From CBDCFV01 sp963664625 (GTDB lineage Bacteria; Chloroflexota; Dehalococcoidia; Lucifugimonadales; UBA3495): DNA of 64,000 nucleotides. Under the pieces are notes generated by a model, which saw nothing but the letters and a program-made list of their open reading frames with translations, was not told where the DNA came from and did no database searches. Below are positions 8,137 to 15,838 of this stretch, one piece after another (the first letter of the stretch is position 1; every line of letters starts with the position of its first letter). The stretch covers positions 124,001-188,000 of the forward strand of contig OY761541.1 in assembly GCA_963664625.1 (NCBI GenBank), given 5' to 3'. A program made the position numbers and the translations under genes.

Positions 8137-9915
8137 ATGACCAACCATCTACTCGGTATTAGATCGTTGTTAATCATTTCCTGCATGGCGGTCATCGGAC
8201 TGGTGGCAGCCTGCGGAGGCGCGGAACCACCGCCGCAGCAACCTACAACTGCGCCCACCGCTGTGGCAGAACCAACGACACCCCCCGAAGTACAGGGCAT
8301 CGCGCCCACGAAGGCCGAGGAGATGGCTGCCACGGCCGAGCCTGAGCCTACTTCACCACCGGCTGAATCTGCCAGCGGAAAAGATGTGGTCAGGGCGGTG
8401 ATCCCGGTGGAACCGGACAAGCTTTCCCCGTGGCAGACCGGGAGCGCGGAAACAGGATCGATAGTCAGCAAGGCCATGGGGCAAGCATTGGCTTTCCTCG
8501 ACATCCAGACCCTCACCTTGGGTCCCTCCACCGCCACCACCGGCTGGGAGCAGATGGCTCCCGACAAGTGGCGCCTCACTCTGCGGGAAGGGGTGAAGTT
8601 CCGCAACGGGGAACCGTGGAATGCCGAAGCGGCGGCTTGGAACCTGACCAGATACGGAGACCCGGAAATGGGCCTTGACCTTTCGTCCCGTATTCCCTCG
8701 TCCGCGTCCGTAGTTGACGATATGACCGTGGACATACAATGCGTTGATCCGTGCCCGGTGTTGCCGTCGGAACTGGTGTCGGTCCATGCGCAAGCTCCGC
8801 AGTGGTTCCAGTCCAGTCCCGAAGAGGAGACGGACGTCACCACCATGGGGTTCGGCCAGTACGAGTTTGTCGAGTATGTGCCCGGCGAGTTTCTGAAGAT
8901 AACAGAGTATGCCGATTACGTGCCGGTGCCCGATTCCGAAGTGACCTCTAGGGATTTGCACCGTCCCTACGTTCCAAACATTCATTTCGTCTGGAGGTTG
9001 GAGACCACGGTGAGGGCCGCCATGCTTCAGGCAGGGGAGGCGGACTACACCTACATCCTGGATGTCGAAGACATACCCAACGTGCCCAAGGCCAAGTCTA
9101 CCCCTCAATGGGAAGTAGAGGGGTTTTACATTGACACCCTCTGGCACCCCATGTTGAAGCAGAAAGCGTTCCGCCAAGCCTTGGTGCATTCCATTAACTG
9201 CCAGGAAATAGTGGAGATAATCTTCAAAGGGGCCACTATTTGCAGCCCCCTCCCGGCGGTCATCGGAATGCCGGGCATAGACGAAGAAAACGGCTCCTAC
9301 TGGGAGTACAACCCGCAGAAAGCGCGGGACCTGCTGGCCGAGACCGGCTACAATGGAGAGGAAATTCGCATCATCGGGCGGACCGGGCGTGTGCCCAAGC
9401 AGCCGGAAGTGTACGAAGCCATGGCCGGTTACTGGGAAAAGGTCGGCATCAACGGCAAGGTTGAAGTCACCGAACGCAACCTCTGGCGGATCATCAGGAA
9501 CTGCGGCGTCGGCAACATCGTGTCGGGGGCAGGAGTGGAAATAACCTCCGACAGGATCAACCAGCCGCCGGACAACTGTAAGGACACTGCCGACTCCGGA
9601 CACCTGATAGAGTTCACGCCGGAATGGCCCACGCTGGACTTCTGGAGGCCCGCGGCCCGGCTGATGAACTGCAACTACTTCCAGTCCCGGGTATGCGACC
9701 CCGAAATCCAGGAAATCCTCGACAAAGCCGGCGAGACACCCTTGGAGGAAGGCCGCGGCGACTTGTTGAAGCAGTTGGCCGACCGCATGAAAGAGGACGT
9801 CATGTTCGTGGGCGTGTTCCAAGCCTTCGAGGTCCACGCAATGGTGGAAGAACTGGAATACGAACCCAGGCCGGACCAGTTGGTCATCTACGGGAACATG
9901 CGCTTTTCCAAGTGA
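8137..9915 (+). CDS. ABC transporter substrate-binding lipoprotein, family 5 (peptide/nickel type)
   Basis: A 592-residue solute-binding lipoprotein. The signal peptide ends in LVAAC near residue 24, followed by a Pro/Thr/Glu-rich linker to about residue 78 and then the SBP_bac_5 fold: DKWRLTLREGVKFRNGEPWNAEAAAWN is the usual early block, and FRQALVHSINCQEIVEI and ARDLLAETGYNG follow. It would deliver a peptide-like or other organic ligand to the permeases encoded at 11681-13621. An IS110 element now lies between it and those permease genes, so co-transcription is doubtful. The ATG at 8137 follows GGGAG. No ATPase gene lies nearby. Confidence 0.88.
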   Translation: MTNHLLGIRSLLIISCMAVIGLVAACGGAEPPPQQPTTAPTAVAEPTTPPEVQGIAPTKAEEMAATAEPEPTSPPAESASGKDVVRAVIPVEPDKLSPWQTGSAETGSIVSKAMGQALAFLDIQTLTLGPSTATTGWEQMAPDKWRLTLREGVKFRNGEPWNAEAAAWNLTRYGDPEMGLDLSSRIPSSASVVDDMTVDIQCVDPCPVLPSELVSVHAQAPQWFQSSPEEETDVTTMGFGQYEFVEYVPGEFLKITEYADYVPVPDSEVTSRDLHRPYVPNIHFVWRLETTVRAAMLQAGEADYTYILDVEDIPNVPKAKSTPQWEVEGFYIDTLWHPMLKQKAFRQALVHSINCQEIVEIIFKGATICSPLPAVIGMPGIDEENGSYWEYNPQKARDLLAETGYNGEEIRIIGRTGRVPKQPEVYEAMAGYWEKVGINGKVEVTERNLWRIIRNCGVGNIVSGAGVEITSDRINQPPDNCKDTADSGHLIEFTPEWPTLDFWRPAARLMNCNYFQSRVCDPEIQEILDKAGETPLEEGRGDLLKQLADRMKEDVMFVGVFQAFEVHAMVEELEYEPRPDQLVIYGNMRFSK

Positions 9916-9942
9916 TTCTTTCCAGTCTGCTCTTACACAATG

Positions 9943-9978
9943 GTCCCTCGGAAGCGGTTACGCCACCTTCCGGGGGAC
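9943..9978 (+). terminator. Stem-loop after the substrate-binding protein gene
   Basis: GTCCCTCGGAAG at 9943-9954 pairs with CTTCCGGGGGAC at 9967-9978 (12 pairs, one of them G-U) around a 12-base loop, 28 bp after the stop codon. No U-run follows, so it may protect mRNA ends or attenuate rather than act as a full intrinsic terminator. Confidence 0.5.
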
Positions 9979-10109
9979 TTCGCCGATTATTGGCCTGCCC
10001 ACCAGCAGGCTATCCGATTTTGCACGAGGCTAAGAAATTAGCTCAAAACTTGCCGCACTACCCAACCAGTCATTCCCACCAACTAAATCGTAATTCCCGC
10101 CTAACCCGT

Positions 10110-11402
10110 CATTGCCATGAAAATAGTGTGCTCAGGCAACTTCCAGGGTGACTTTATGGCCCAAGCGTTCCAAGCGACGGACGGCTTGGCGGGTGATGGC
10201 CGCCCGGTCGCGTTCCTCAAAGTACTGGCGCCCCAAGTCCACAAATCCCTGCCCGGTTTTGATGACGTGGTGGAGGATGACGATGATACTGTGGGCCACT
10301 GCCATGGCCGCCCGGTTGGCCCCGATACGACGGGCCAAGCGGTGATATTGAGCCTCCAAGTAGGTCTTGGTTTGTCTGGCGGATTTGGCCGCCTCCACCA
10401 AGGCCGGCTTCAGCCAGTTGTTGCCTTTCCGGGTTGGACTGGGTTTCCGCTTTTCTCCACTTTGTTTGTTCCCGGGACACACCCCGGCCCACGACGCCAG
10501 ATGGCCCGAGGTGGGAAACCGCTCCATATCGGTGCCAATCTCCGCCACGATGACCTCCGCCGTGCGCCGGCCCACCCCGGGGATGGTGTCCACCGCCGCC
10601 ACCGTTTCCTCAAAAGGGTGCACCCGATGGGCCACCTCCTGGTCCAGCCGCTCAATCTCCGTGTCCAGAAAGCCCAGATGACCCAGTTGCACGGTGAGCA
10701 TGAACCGCTGGTGGTGTCGCATCAGGCCCCGCAAGGCCTGCTCCAGTTCCCCGGTCTTCTCCCGCAGCCGACCCTTGGCCAGACCGGCCAGCACCTGTGG
10801 GTCTTCCTCCCCGGCCGCCAGCGCCGCCAGCATGGCCCGCCCCGAGACGCCCAGCACATCGGTGGCCACCGAGGCCAGCTTGATGTTGGCCCCTTCCAGC
10901 AGCTTCTGAATCCGGTTGGCCGCCCGGCTGCGCTCCTGCACCAAGCTGCGCCGGTAGCGGGTCAACTCCCGCAACTCCCGTTGCACCCGGCCCGGGATGA
11001 AGCTGGCCTGCAAAAGGCCATGCTGCAACAGTTCGGCGATCCACTCGGCGTCCTTGACGTCCGTCTTGCGTCCAGGCACCGTCTTGATGTGGGCCGCGTT
11101 CACCACCATCACCGTGAACTCGTCCTCCAGAATGTTGTAGACCGGCTTCCAGTAGACTCCGGTGCTCTCCATGGCCACCTGGGTCACTTGATGCTCCGTA
11201 AGCCAGTCGGCCAGGGCCAGCAGGTCCCCGGTCATGGTGCGGAAGGTGCGGATTTCCCGGCCCTCCGGGGTGATGACACAGGCCACCACCGACTTCTTGT
11301 GCACGTCCAAGCCACAGCACCGTTGGTGAAAAACATCCACGAGACTGCTCCATCAAAAAACTGCCGTCCGGTGGGTGACCCGCTACTCAAGACATTGCCA
11401 TG
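10110..11402 (-). mobile_element. IS110-family insertion sequence (boundaries uncertain)
   Basis: The element carries one DEDD transposase gene and no classical terminal inverted repeats, as expected for IS110. The listed limits are the two copies of CATTGCCATG (10110-10119 and 11393-11402); each is followed shortly by GTGCTCA (10128-10134 and 11404-11410). These repeats may be part of the donor ends or a flanking duplication; the real ends could be further out, up to the ATTCCCGCGAAGGCGGGAAT palindrome at 11561. The element separates an ABC substrate-binding gene from its permease genes. Confidence 0.6.
10132..11340 (-). CDS. IS110 family transposase (DEDD recombinase)
   Basis: A 402-residue transposase. 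The N-terminal RuvC-like DEDD domain is visible: GLDVHKKSVVAC (first Asp), QVAMESTGVYWKPVY (Glu) and KTDVKDAEWIAELL (two Asp). A coiled helical middle (about residues 120-250) leads to the Transposase_20 domain with TIPGVGRRTAEVIVAEIG, HLASWAGVCPGN and the Ser of KQSGEKRKP, the putative nucleophile in this family. Full length with no frameshift, so it is probably active. The start is the GTG at 11340, with GGAG nine bases before it. IS110 recombinases are now known to be guided by a bridge RNA encoded in the element's non-coding end. Confidence 0.93.
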   Translation of the reverse strand: MDVFHQRCCGLDVHKKSVVACVITPEGREIRTFRTMTGDLLALADWLTEHQVTQVAMESTGVYWKPVYNILEDEFTVMVVNAAHIKTVPGRKTDVKDAEWIAELLQHGLLQASFIPGRVQRELRELTRYRRSLVQERSRAANRIQKLLEGANIKLASVATDVLGVSGRAMLAALAAGEEDPQVLAGLAKGRLREKTGELEQALRGLMRHHQRFMLTVQLGHLGFLDTEIERLDQEVAHRVHPFEETVAAVDTIPGVGRRTAEVIVAEIGTDMERFPTSGHLASWAGVCPGNKQSGEKRKPSPTRKGNNWLKPALVEAAKSARQTKTYLEAQYHRLARRIGANRAAMAVAHSIIVILHHVIKTGQGFVDLGRQYFEERDRAAITRQAVRRLERLGHKVTLEVA

Positions 11403-11680
11403 CGTGCTCACCGCCGTGGCGGGGCGACATTCATACGTGCCTGTCAGTCACCCGGGCAAATTCCCGCACGGGCTCATGGCGCCAATGACGACCACCCTTG
11501 TACCGGTCGGCGCAACCCCATTTTCATTCTTCATACGTGGCCTCGGCAAGGCCATGGGCAATTCCCGCGAAGGCGGGAATCCATCGGCCTTGGTCGGCAA
11601 CTATGGATTGTCAATGGAGACAGTTGGTTTTGGGTTAGTTTCTAAGGGAAGCCAGTCAGACTGCCGTAAGGGTAACCACC
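11341..11680. other. Non-coding stretch upstream of the IS110 transposase; candidate bridge-RNA region
   Basis: No gene is supported in these 340 bases. Read from the minus strand, the part next to the transposase start (about 11341-11560) is where IS110-group elements encode their bridge RNA. It holds small stems such as CCGCC...GGCGG near 11411-11424 and a 10-bp direct repeat TTCATACGTG at 11430-11439 and 11530-11539. The outer part has the dispersed palindrome at 11561-11580. No fold or guide loop was computed. Confidence 0.35.
11561..11580. repeat. Dispersed palindrome ATTCCCGCGAAGGCGGGAAT
   Basis: A perfect copy of the palindrome also present at 6733-6752 and, in the other orientation, 29840-29859; 6672-6691 is a one-base variant. 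The wider matching context is CATTCCCGCG...GGAATCCA. It lies near the outer side of the IS110 element, a family that often targets such palindromic repeats. Confidence 0.7.
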
Positions 11681-12610
11681 TTGCGTAACTACATCGCCCG
11701 CCGGGCGGCCCACTCTATTTTCATCATTCTCGGCCTCATGGCCCTTCTCTTCTTCGCCATCAACATCCTCGGCGACCCGGTGCTTTTGCTGGTGGACGAG
11801 AACGCCTCGGAAGACGCCATCGAGGCGATGCGGGAGAAGCTTGGCTACGACAGGCCCGTCCACGTCCGGTTTATAGAGTTTTACGGCAACGCCTTGACCG
11901 GGGATTTCGGTCTCTCCATACGGCATCGGACCGACGCGATGGGCATGGTAATAGACCGGTTGCCCAACACCGCGGCACTGGCCTTGGTGGCTTGGGCATT
12001 AGGGTCATTGGGTGTGCCGTTGGGCATGATTGCGGCACGGCGTCCCCGCGGCGTGGCGGACCGGTTGGTGAACGTCCTGTCGTTCGCCATCATATCGGTC
12101 CCTCAATTCTGGCTGGCCCTGATGCTCATCCTGATAGTAGCACTGCAATTGGACCTGCTGCCCACCTCCGGGTTCGATGGGTTGGGACCGAAGGGCTGGC
12201 AGTTTATAGTCCTGCCGGCGGTGGCGTTGTGCCCCCGCGTATTGGGCCGGAATGCCCAGATAACCCGGGCCACCATGATAGAGGAATTGGGCAAGCAATA
12301 CGTGTCCACGGCTCGCGCCAAAGGCCTGTCCGAAGGAATTGTACTCAGGATCCATGTCCTCAAGAACGCCGCCATCAGCATCGTAACGTTAATGGGCGAC
12401 GAGCTGGCGGGATTTATGAACGGAGCGGTGGTCACCGAGGTCATATTCGGGTGGCCGGGCTTGGGCAAGCTGCTGATCGACGCTATCAGCGCCAGGGATC
12501 TTCCGGTGGTGACGGCTGCCGTATTCGTAGCGGCGCTGATGGTGATGGTGATCAACTTCATAGTGGACCTCCTGTACCAATGGCTCGACCCGCGAATCTC
12601 GTACAGGTGA
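11681..12610 (+). CDS. ABC transporter permease, DppB/OppB type
   Basis: A 309-residue inner-membrane permease with about six transmembrane segments. It opens with the DppB-like RNYIARRAAHSIFIILGLMALLFF, and a large periplasmic loop holds REKLGYDRPVHVRFIEFYGNALTGDFG. The cytoplasmic EAA loop that contacts the ATPase is YVSTARAKGLSEGIVLRIHVLKNA near residues 205-230, and it ends WLDPRISYR. The TTG start at 11681 follows AAGGGTAACC. The DppC-type partner starts 33 bp downstream. Its presumed binding protein is at 8137-9915, across the IS110 element. Confidence 0.9.
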   Translation: MRNYIARRAAHSIFIILGLMALLFFAINILGDPVLLLVDENASEDAIEAMREKLGYDRPVHVRFIEFYGNALTGDFGLSIRHRTDAMGMVIDRLPNTAALALVAWALGSLGVPLGMIAARRPRGVADRLVNVLSFAIISVPQFWLALMLILIVALQLDLLPTSGFDGLGPKGWQFIVLPAVALCPRVLGRNAQITRATMIEELGKQYVSTARAKGLSEGIVLRIHVLKNAAISIVTLMGDELAGFMNGAVVTEVIFGWPGLGKLLIDAISARDLPVVTAAVFVAALMVMVINFIVDLLYQWLDPRISYR

Positions 12611-12643
12611 CGGAAACGGGTAATTTGAGGAAGTTGTCGCGCC

Positions 12644-13621
12644 ATGCAGGATAACGCACCGATAATCGGAAAGCCCAACCCGCTTGTTGGCGTTTGGCGG
12701 AACGCCCTGTTCCAGTCCTTTCTTAACGACCCGGTCACCTTGGTTTCCGGGATATTCCTGCTGGTAGTAGTCCTGTCCGCCATATTTGCGCCCTGGGTAT
12801 CCCCTCACGGTGACCGCGACCAACAGGTGCCCCTGCGGCACCTTCCTCCCGTGTCCACCGGCATGGCGACGGATGACGTAAGCCTGGAGAAGGAGAGGCG
12901 GTTCTACATTCTGGGGACCGACCACTTGGGCCGCGACATGCTGAGCCGGGTTATCCACGGCGGACGCATTTCCTTGGCGGTGGGCGTCATCGGTGTACTG
13001 ACCTCCGGGGTCATCGGGACCTTCCTCGGGCTGTTGGCGGGTTACTACCGCGGGATCATCGACGACATCGTCATGCGGGCTGTAGACGTGTTCATGTCCG
13101 TGCCCCTTCTGCTCCTCGCGTTGATGGTGTTGTACATTCTGGGCCCCAGCTTCAACAACATCATCATCGTGTTCGCGGTTGGGCGGTGGATGTTGTACTG
13201 CCGGATTACCCGCGGGGTGGTCCTGTCCCTGCGTGAGCAGTCGTTCATCGACGCCGCGCGGGCCATCGGCGCCAGCGACCGGCGCATCGTCTGGCGGCAC
13301 ATCGTCCCGAACCTGATCACGCCCCTGTTGACCATGGCCGCCCTGGACGTGCCCAACAACATCCTTACCGAGTCCACCCTCAGCTTCTTGGGCTTCGGCA
13401 TACAGCCGCCCGAATCATCCTGGGGAACGATGCTTGCCCAAGGCCGGGGCTACATCCAAGCCGCTTGGTGGGTGGTCGTCGTGCCGGGAGTAGCCATATT
13501 CCTCACCGCCCTGTCGTTCAACCTCTTCGGCGTCTGGATGCGGGCCGTCAGCGACCCCCTGCAACGGTGGCGTTGGCTTAAGGCCACCAAAGAGGCTCGG
13601 GAGGCGCAGGTCCAAGCGTGA
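12644..13621 (+). CDS. ABC transporter permease, DppC/OppC type
   Basis: A 325-residue permease, the usual partner of the preceding DppB-like gene. It has the OppC N-terminal segment with a long first periplasmic loop ending in ILGTDHLGRDMLSRVIHGGR, the family hallmark, then about five more membrane segments. Its EAA loop is SFIDAARAIGASDRRIVWRHIVPN, and LSFLGFGIQPPESSWGTML follows near the C-terminus. In ordinary dpp/opp operons two ATPase genes follow; here an IS5-type element begins 11 bp after the stop codon and no ATPase gene is found. Confidence 0.92.
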   Translation: MQDNAPIIGKPNPLVGVWRNALFQSFLNDPVTLVSGIFLLVVVLSAIFAPWVSPHGDRDQQVPLRHLPPVSTGMATDDVSLEKERRFYILGTDHLGRDMLSRVIHGGRISLAVGVIGVLTSGVIGTFLGLLAGYYRGIIDDIVMRAVDVFMSVPLLLLALMVLYILGPSFNNIIIVFAVGRWMLYCRITRGVVLSLREQSFIDAARAIGASDRRIVWRHIVPNLITPLLTMAALDVPNNILTESTLSFLGFGIQPPESSWGTMLAQGRGYIQAAWWVVVVPGVAIFLTALSFNLFGVWMRAVSDPLQRWRWLKATKEAREAQVQA

Positions 13622-13742
13622 CCGGTGTCTTAGAATCCCTAACAAAAAGAGTTGACGAGCAGGTGGAAGAGGTCTAGATTCTCTCCAAGCCGTGGTTTGC
13701 AGCGTACAGGTGCAGCATCGGCAACAGGGTAAGGAGAGATTG

Positions 13743-14126
13743 ATGGCGAAGCCACTGGTGAGCGATGAACTATGGGAGATGCTCCAACCGCTGCTGCCAC
13801 CCGCGAAGCCCAGGCGGTTCCGGTACCCCGGACGCCAGCGGATAGACGACCGGAAGGCCCTGGCCGGCATCCTTTTCGTGCTCAAGAGCGGGATCCCTTG
13901 GGAGATGTTGCCCAAGGAGATGGAATGTGGGTCGGGGATGACCTGCTGGCGCCGTCTGAAAGAGTGGCATGAAGCCGGAGTGTGGCCGAGTCTCCATGAA
14001 CTCCTGTTGTCCAAACTGCAAGGGGCTAACGGTCTGGACTGGTCCCGGGCTTGTGTGGACAGTGGGTCGGTCCGGGCAGTCGGAGGCGGGGGAAAAAACA
14101 GGCCCCAATCCTACGGACCGCCGTAA
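13743..14126 (+). CDS. IS5/IS427-type transposase, frame A (N-terminal part)
   Basis: The first 127 codons of the transposase, starting at the ATG at 13743 after GGTAAGGAGAG. It has the DUF4096-like N-terminus LVSDELWEMLQPLLPPAKP, then the helix KALAGILFVLKSGIPWEMLP and CWRRLKEWHEAGVW, and ends soon after the first catalytic Asp in ACVDSGSVRAV. At GGGGGAAAAAAC (14088-14099) translation must change frame by +1 (or -2) to reach the rest; otherwise it stops at 14126. Confidence 0.88.
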   Translation: MAKPLVSDELWEMLQPLLPPAKPRRFRYPGRQRIDDRKALAGILFVLKSGIPWEMLPKEMECGSGMTCWRRLKEWHEAGVWPSLHELLLSKLQGANGLDWSRACVDSGSVRAVGGGGKNRPQSYGPP

Positions 14127-14553
14127 GCCTGGGAGCAAGCATCACGTGATCACCGACGCCAATGGGACTCCTCTGGCAGCAATACTGAGTGGAGCCAACC
14201 GTCATGACGTGACTCAATTGCTGCCATTGGTGGATGCGATACCGCCGGTGCGGGGCAAACGTGGCCGTCCGCGCCGCAGACCGGAGCGGCTGTATGCGGA
14301 CCGGGCTTATGATTCCCGGGAGCATCGGAAATCGTTGCGTTCGCGCCACATCAGGCCGGTGATCGCCAAACGGGGCGTCGGGCATGGCAGTGGGCTGGGC
14401 GTGTACAGGTGGGTTGTCGAGCGAACCCTGGCATGGTTGCACCAGTTCCGCAGACTGAGGGTGCGCTACGAACGAATAGACGGGATACATGAGGCGTTCC
14501 TGTCCATAGGATGTTCACTCATTTGCTTCAGACGCTTATCCTCTTTTTGTTAG
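13969..14553 (+). CDS. IS5/IS427-type transposase, frame B (C-terminal part)
   Basis: This frame holds the C-terminal catalytic half. Sensible homology begins only after the G5A6 run, with GPNPTDRRKPGSKHH; the part before about 14090 is the shadow of frame A. The second DDE Asp is in YADRAYDS, and the Glu is in VVERTLAWLHQFRRLRVRYER, the Y-R-E-type signature of IS4/IS5 transposases. A fusion protein made by slippage on the A-run would be full length. Whether this is programmed or a simple frameshift mutation is not decided by sequence. Confidence 0.82.
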   Translation: MKPECGRVSMNSCCPNCKGLTVWTGPGLVWTVGRSGQSEAGEKTGPNPTDRRKPGSKHHVITDANGTPLAAILSGANRHDVTQLLPLVDAIPPVRGKRGRPRRRPERLYADRAYDSREHRKSLRSRHIRPVIAKRGVGHGSGLGVYRWVVERTLAWLHQFRRLRVRYERIDGIHEAFLSIGCSLICFRRLSSFC

Positions 14554-14584
14554 GGATTCTTAAAGTGGTAAGGAGAGTGAACAG

Positions 14585-14800
14585 ATGCGTAACGAATTTA
14601 CGGCAATCTTTGAGCAAGGTTGTAAGTGGCACATCGCCTATTGCCTGGAAATTCCTGGTGCTAACGGTCAGGGTAAAACCAGGGAAGAGGCGAGGGAAAA
14701 TTTGGCCGAAGCGATAGCGCTAATATTGGAGTACCGCAGAGAAATCGCACTACAGGAGGCACCACCTGAAGCCGAAAGAGAAATAATCGTTGTCGAATGA
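14585..14800 (+). CDS. hicB: HicB family antitoxin
   Basis: A 71-residue HicB-type protein: FTAIFEQGCKWHIAYCLEIPGANGQG is the partial RNase-H-like fold and KTREEARENLAEAIALILEYRRE is the helix. It neutralises the HicA mRNA interferase and probably represses its own operon. No separate DNA-binding domain is seen, so it is the short form. The ATG at 14585 follows AAGGAGAG. It overlaps hicA by four bases (ATGA), as usual for a coupled pair. The IS5-type element ends only 25 bp upstream, so promoter supply by the IS is possible. Confidence 0.88.
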   Translation: MRNEFTAIFEQGCKWHIAYCLEIPGANGQGKTREEARENLAEAIALILEYRREIALQEAPPEAEREIIVVE

Positions 14801-15000
14801 GGCGTAACACGCTAATTAGACACCTCCACAGGCACGGATGCCTCCTATCGCGTGAAGGGCAGTCGCACTCAATATGGACGAACCCCGATACTGGTGCAAT
14901 TGAAATGGTTCCAAGGCATTCAGAGATCGACAACGTTCTTGCCAGAAAAATATGCCGCACCCTGTCAATTCCCGAGATAGGGAGGGAACAACGCCCCTAA
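14797..15000 (+). CDS. hicA: HicA family toxin (mRNA interferase)
   Basis: A 67-residue HicA-like protein with a double-stranded-RNA-binding-like fold. The N-terminal helix LIRHLHRHGCLLSREG leads to the catalytic His in SHSIWTNP (usually GSHH), then the strand AIEMVPRHSEID and the C-terminal helix LARKICRTLSIP. It would cleave mRNA when free of HicB. The order hicB-hicA is the reverse of the E. coli order but common. Its last four bases overlap the end of the convergent acetyltransferase gene. Confidence 0.85.
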   Translation: MRRNTLIRHLHRHGCLLSREGQSHSIWTNPDTGAIEMVPRHSEIDNVLARKICRTLSIPEIGREQRP

Positions 15001-15524
15001 CTTAACGTAATATCCAGCCTGTATGCCATAACCACCCAGTCGGGAGTCGGGTAAAAGTCCAACTCAGGTATCCTCGTGAATCCCATGCGCTCGTACATGC
15101 CGCGCGCTACGGTCATGATTTCCGTGGTGTGCAGGACCAGCGTCGCTGTAGAACGTTCGCGGCAGCGGCGCAGGCATTCGTCCATCAGGGCCTTGCCTAT
15201 GCCTATCCCCCTGGCATCGGGATGCACCGCCAGAAGCCGGATGCCGGCCCAATCGGGCGGGCAGGGCTGGTCCTCCGCTTGGTATTCCCTCGGATAGAAA
15301 GTGACGCAACCCACGATCTGTCCCTGGTGTTCCGCGACTATCAACTCCGACTTGTCCATACGGCTTCGGACGTTCGTGATGTCGCGGAAATAGGGGGCCC
15401 AGACTTCCGCCGGAATGTGGACGCGGTACTCCCGGTAGGCATCGCCGACCAGCCTTCCGGCGTCGTCCAGTTCGTCTGGGCGAGCGTCTCGCAGTTGCGC
15501 ACGCTGGTGACCGGTTTCAGTCAT
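14997..15524 (-). CDS. GNAT family N-acetyltransferase
   Basis: A protein of about 175 residues with the GNAT fold. The acetyl-CoA-binding motif A is IRLLAVHPDARGIGIGKALMDECL (R/Q-x-x-G-x-G/A as RGIGIG), preceded by the strands ELIVAEHQGQIVGCVTFYP and followed by GMYERMGFTRIPELD. The acceptor substrate is unknown. The start is uncertain: the ATG at 15524 is chosen, but GGAAGAGGA is very close to it and a TTG four codons earlier (15536) is possible. Confidence 0.85.
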   Translation of the reverse strand: MTETGHQRAQLRDARPDELDDAGRLVGDAYREYRVHIPAEVWAPYFRDITNVRSRMDKSELIVAEHQGQIVGCVTFYPREYQAEDQPCPPDWAGIRLLAVHPDARGIGIGKALMDECLRRCRERSTATLVLHTTEIMTVARGMYERMGFTRIPELDFYPTPDWVVMAYRLDITLS

Positions 15525-15772
15525 TCCTCTTCCCAAGCATCGGTCAAAGTCGAAGTAGCCGGATAAACGTCTCTGCCGCCTGGCATCGGTTCAAGCCGCC
15601 ATTATAGCGGCGCAGCGCTGCCACTGACATATTCCGGTTGACGCACTGGATTGCACCCCACTAGCCTGTGATGCATGGGAAGCGGGCGCGGACTGCGCAA
15701 CCTGCCCGTCCAACTCAGCCCAAAGGAGGCCGCTCACTGTAAGTCCCTCTCTGAGTGTCGCGGAGAGCACGC

Positions 15773-15817
15773 GTAGGGGCAACTGGCGAATGCCTATGTG
15801 AAACCTGTTGGTTGCTC
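15773..15817. repeat. 45-bp dispersed repeat, copy 1
   Basis: It begins GTAGGGGCAACTGGCGAATG and ends TGTTGGTTGCTC. It matches 15983-16027 at 41 of 45 positions (counted by eye). Each copy can form a hairpin from GGGCAAC and GTTGCCC-like arms. It lies just outside the long closing helix of the candidate structured RNA. Confidence 0.7.
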
Positions 15818-15838
15818 AACCTTGTGGAACATGCGCTA

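Larger units (their letters stand above)
13633..14559 (+). mobile_element. Complete IS5-family (IS427-type) insertion sequence
   Basis: A 927-bp element with perfect 19-bp terminal inverted repeats: GAATCCCTAACAAAAAGAG at 13633-13651 and its complement at 14541-14559. A 3-bp target duplication TTA flanks it (13630-13632 and 14560-14562). It carries two overlapping transposase frames joined by a frameshift at a G5A6 run. Size, TNA-type duplication and two-frame layout match the IS427 group. It sits directly downstream of the DppC-like gene and upstream of hicBA. Confidence 0.92.

Noticed and set aside
8353..9837. Long open frame antisense to the first binding-protein gene
   Set aside because: The product has no recognisable domain and lies fully opposite a certain gene.
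10117..11688. Long open frame opposite the IS110 transposase
   Set aside because: It is antisense to an intact DEDD transposase, and the translated product has no domain pattern.
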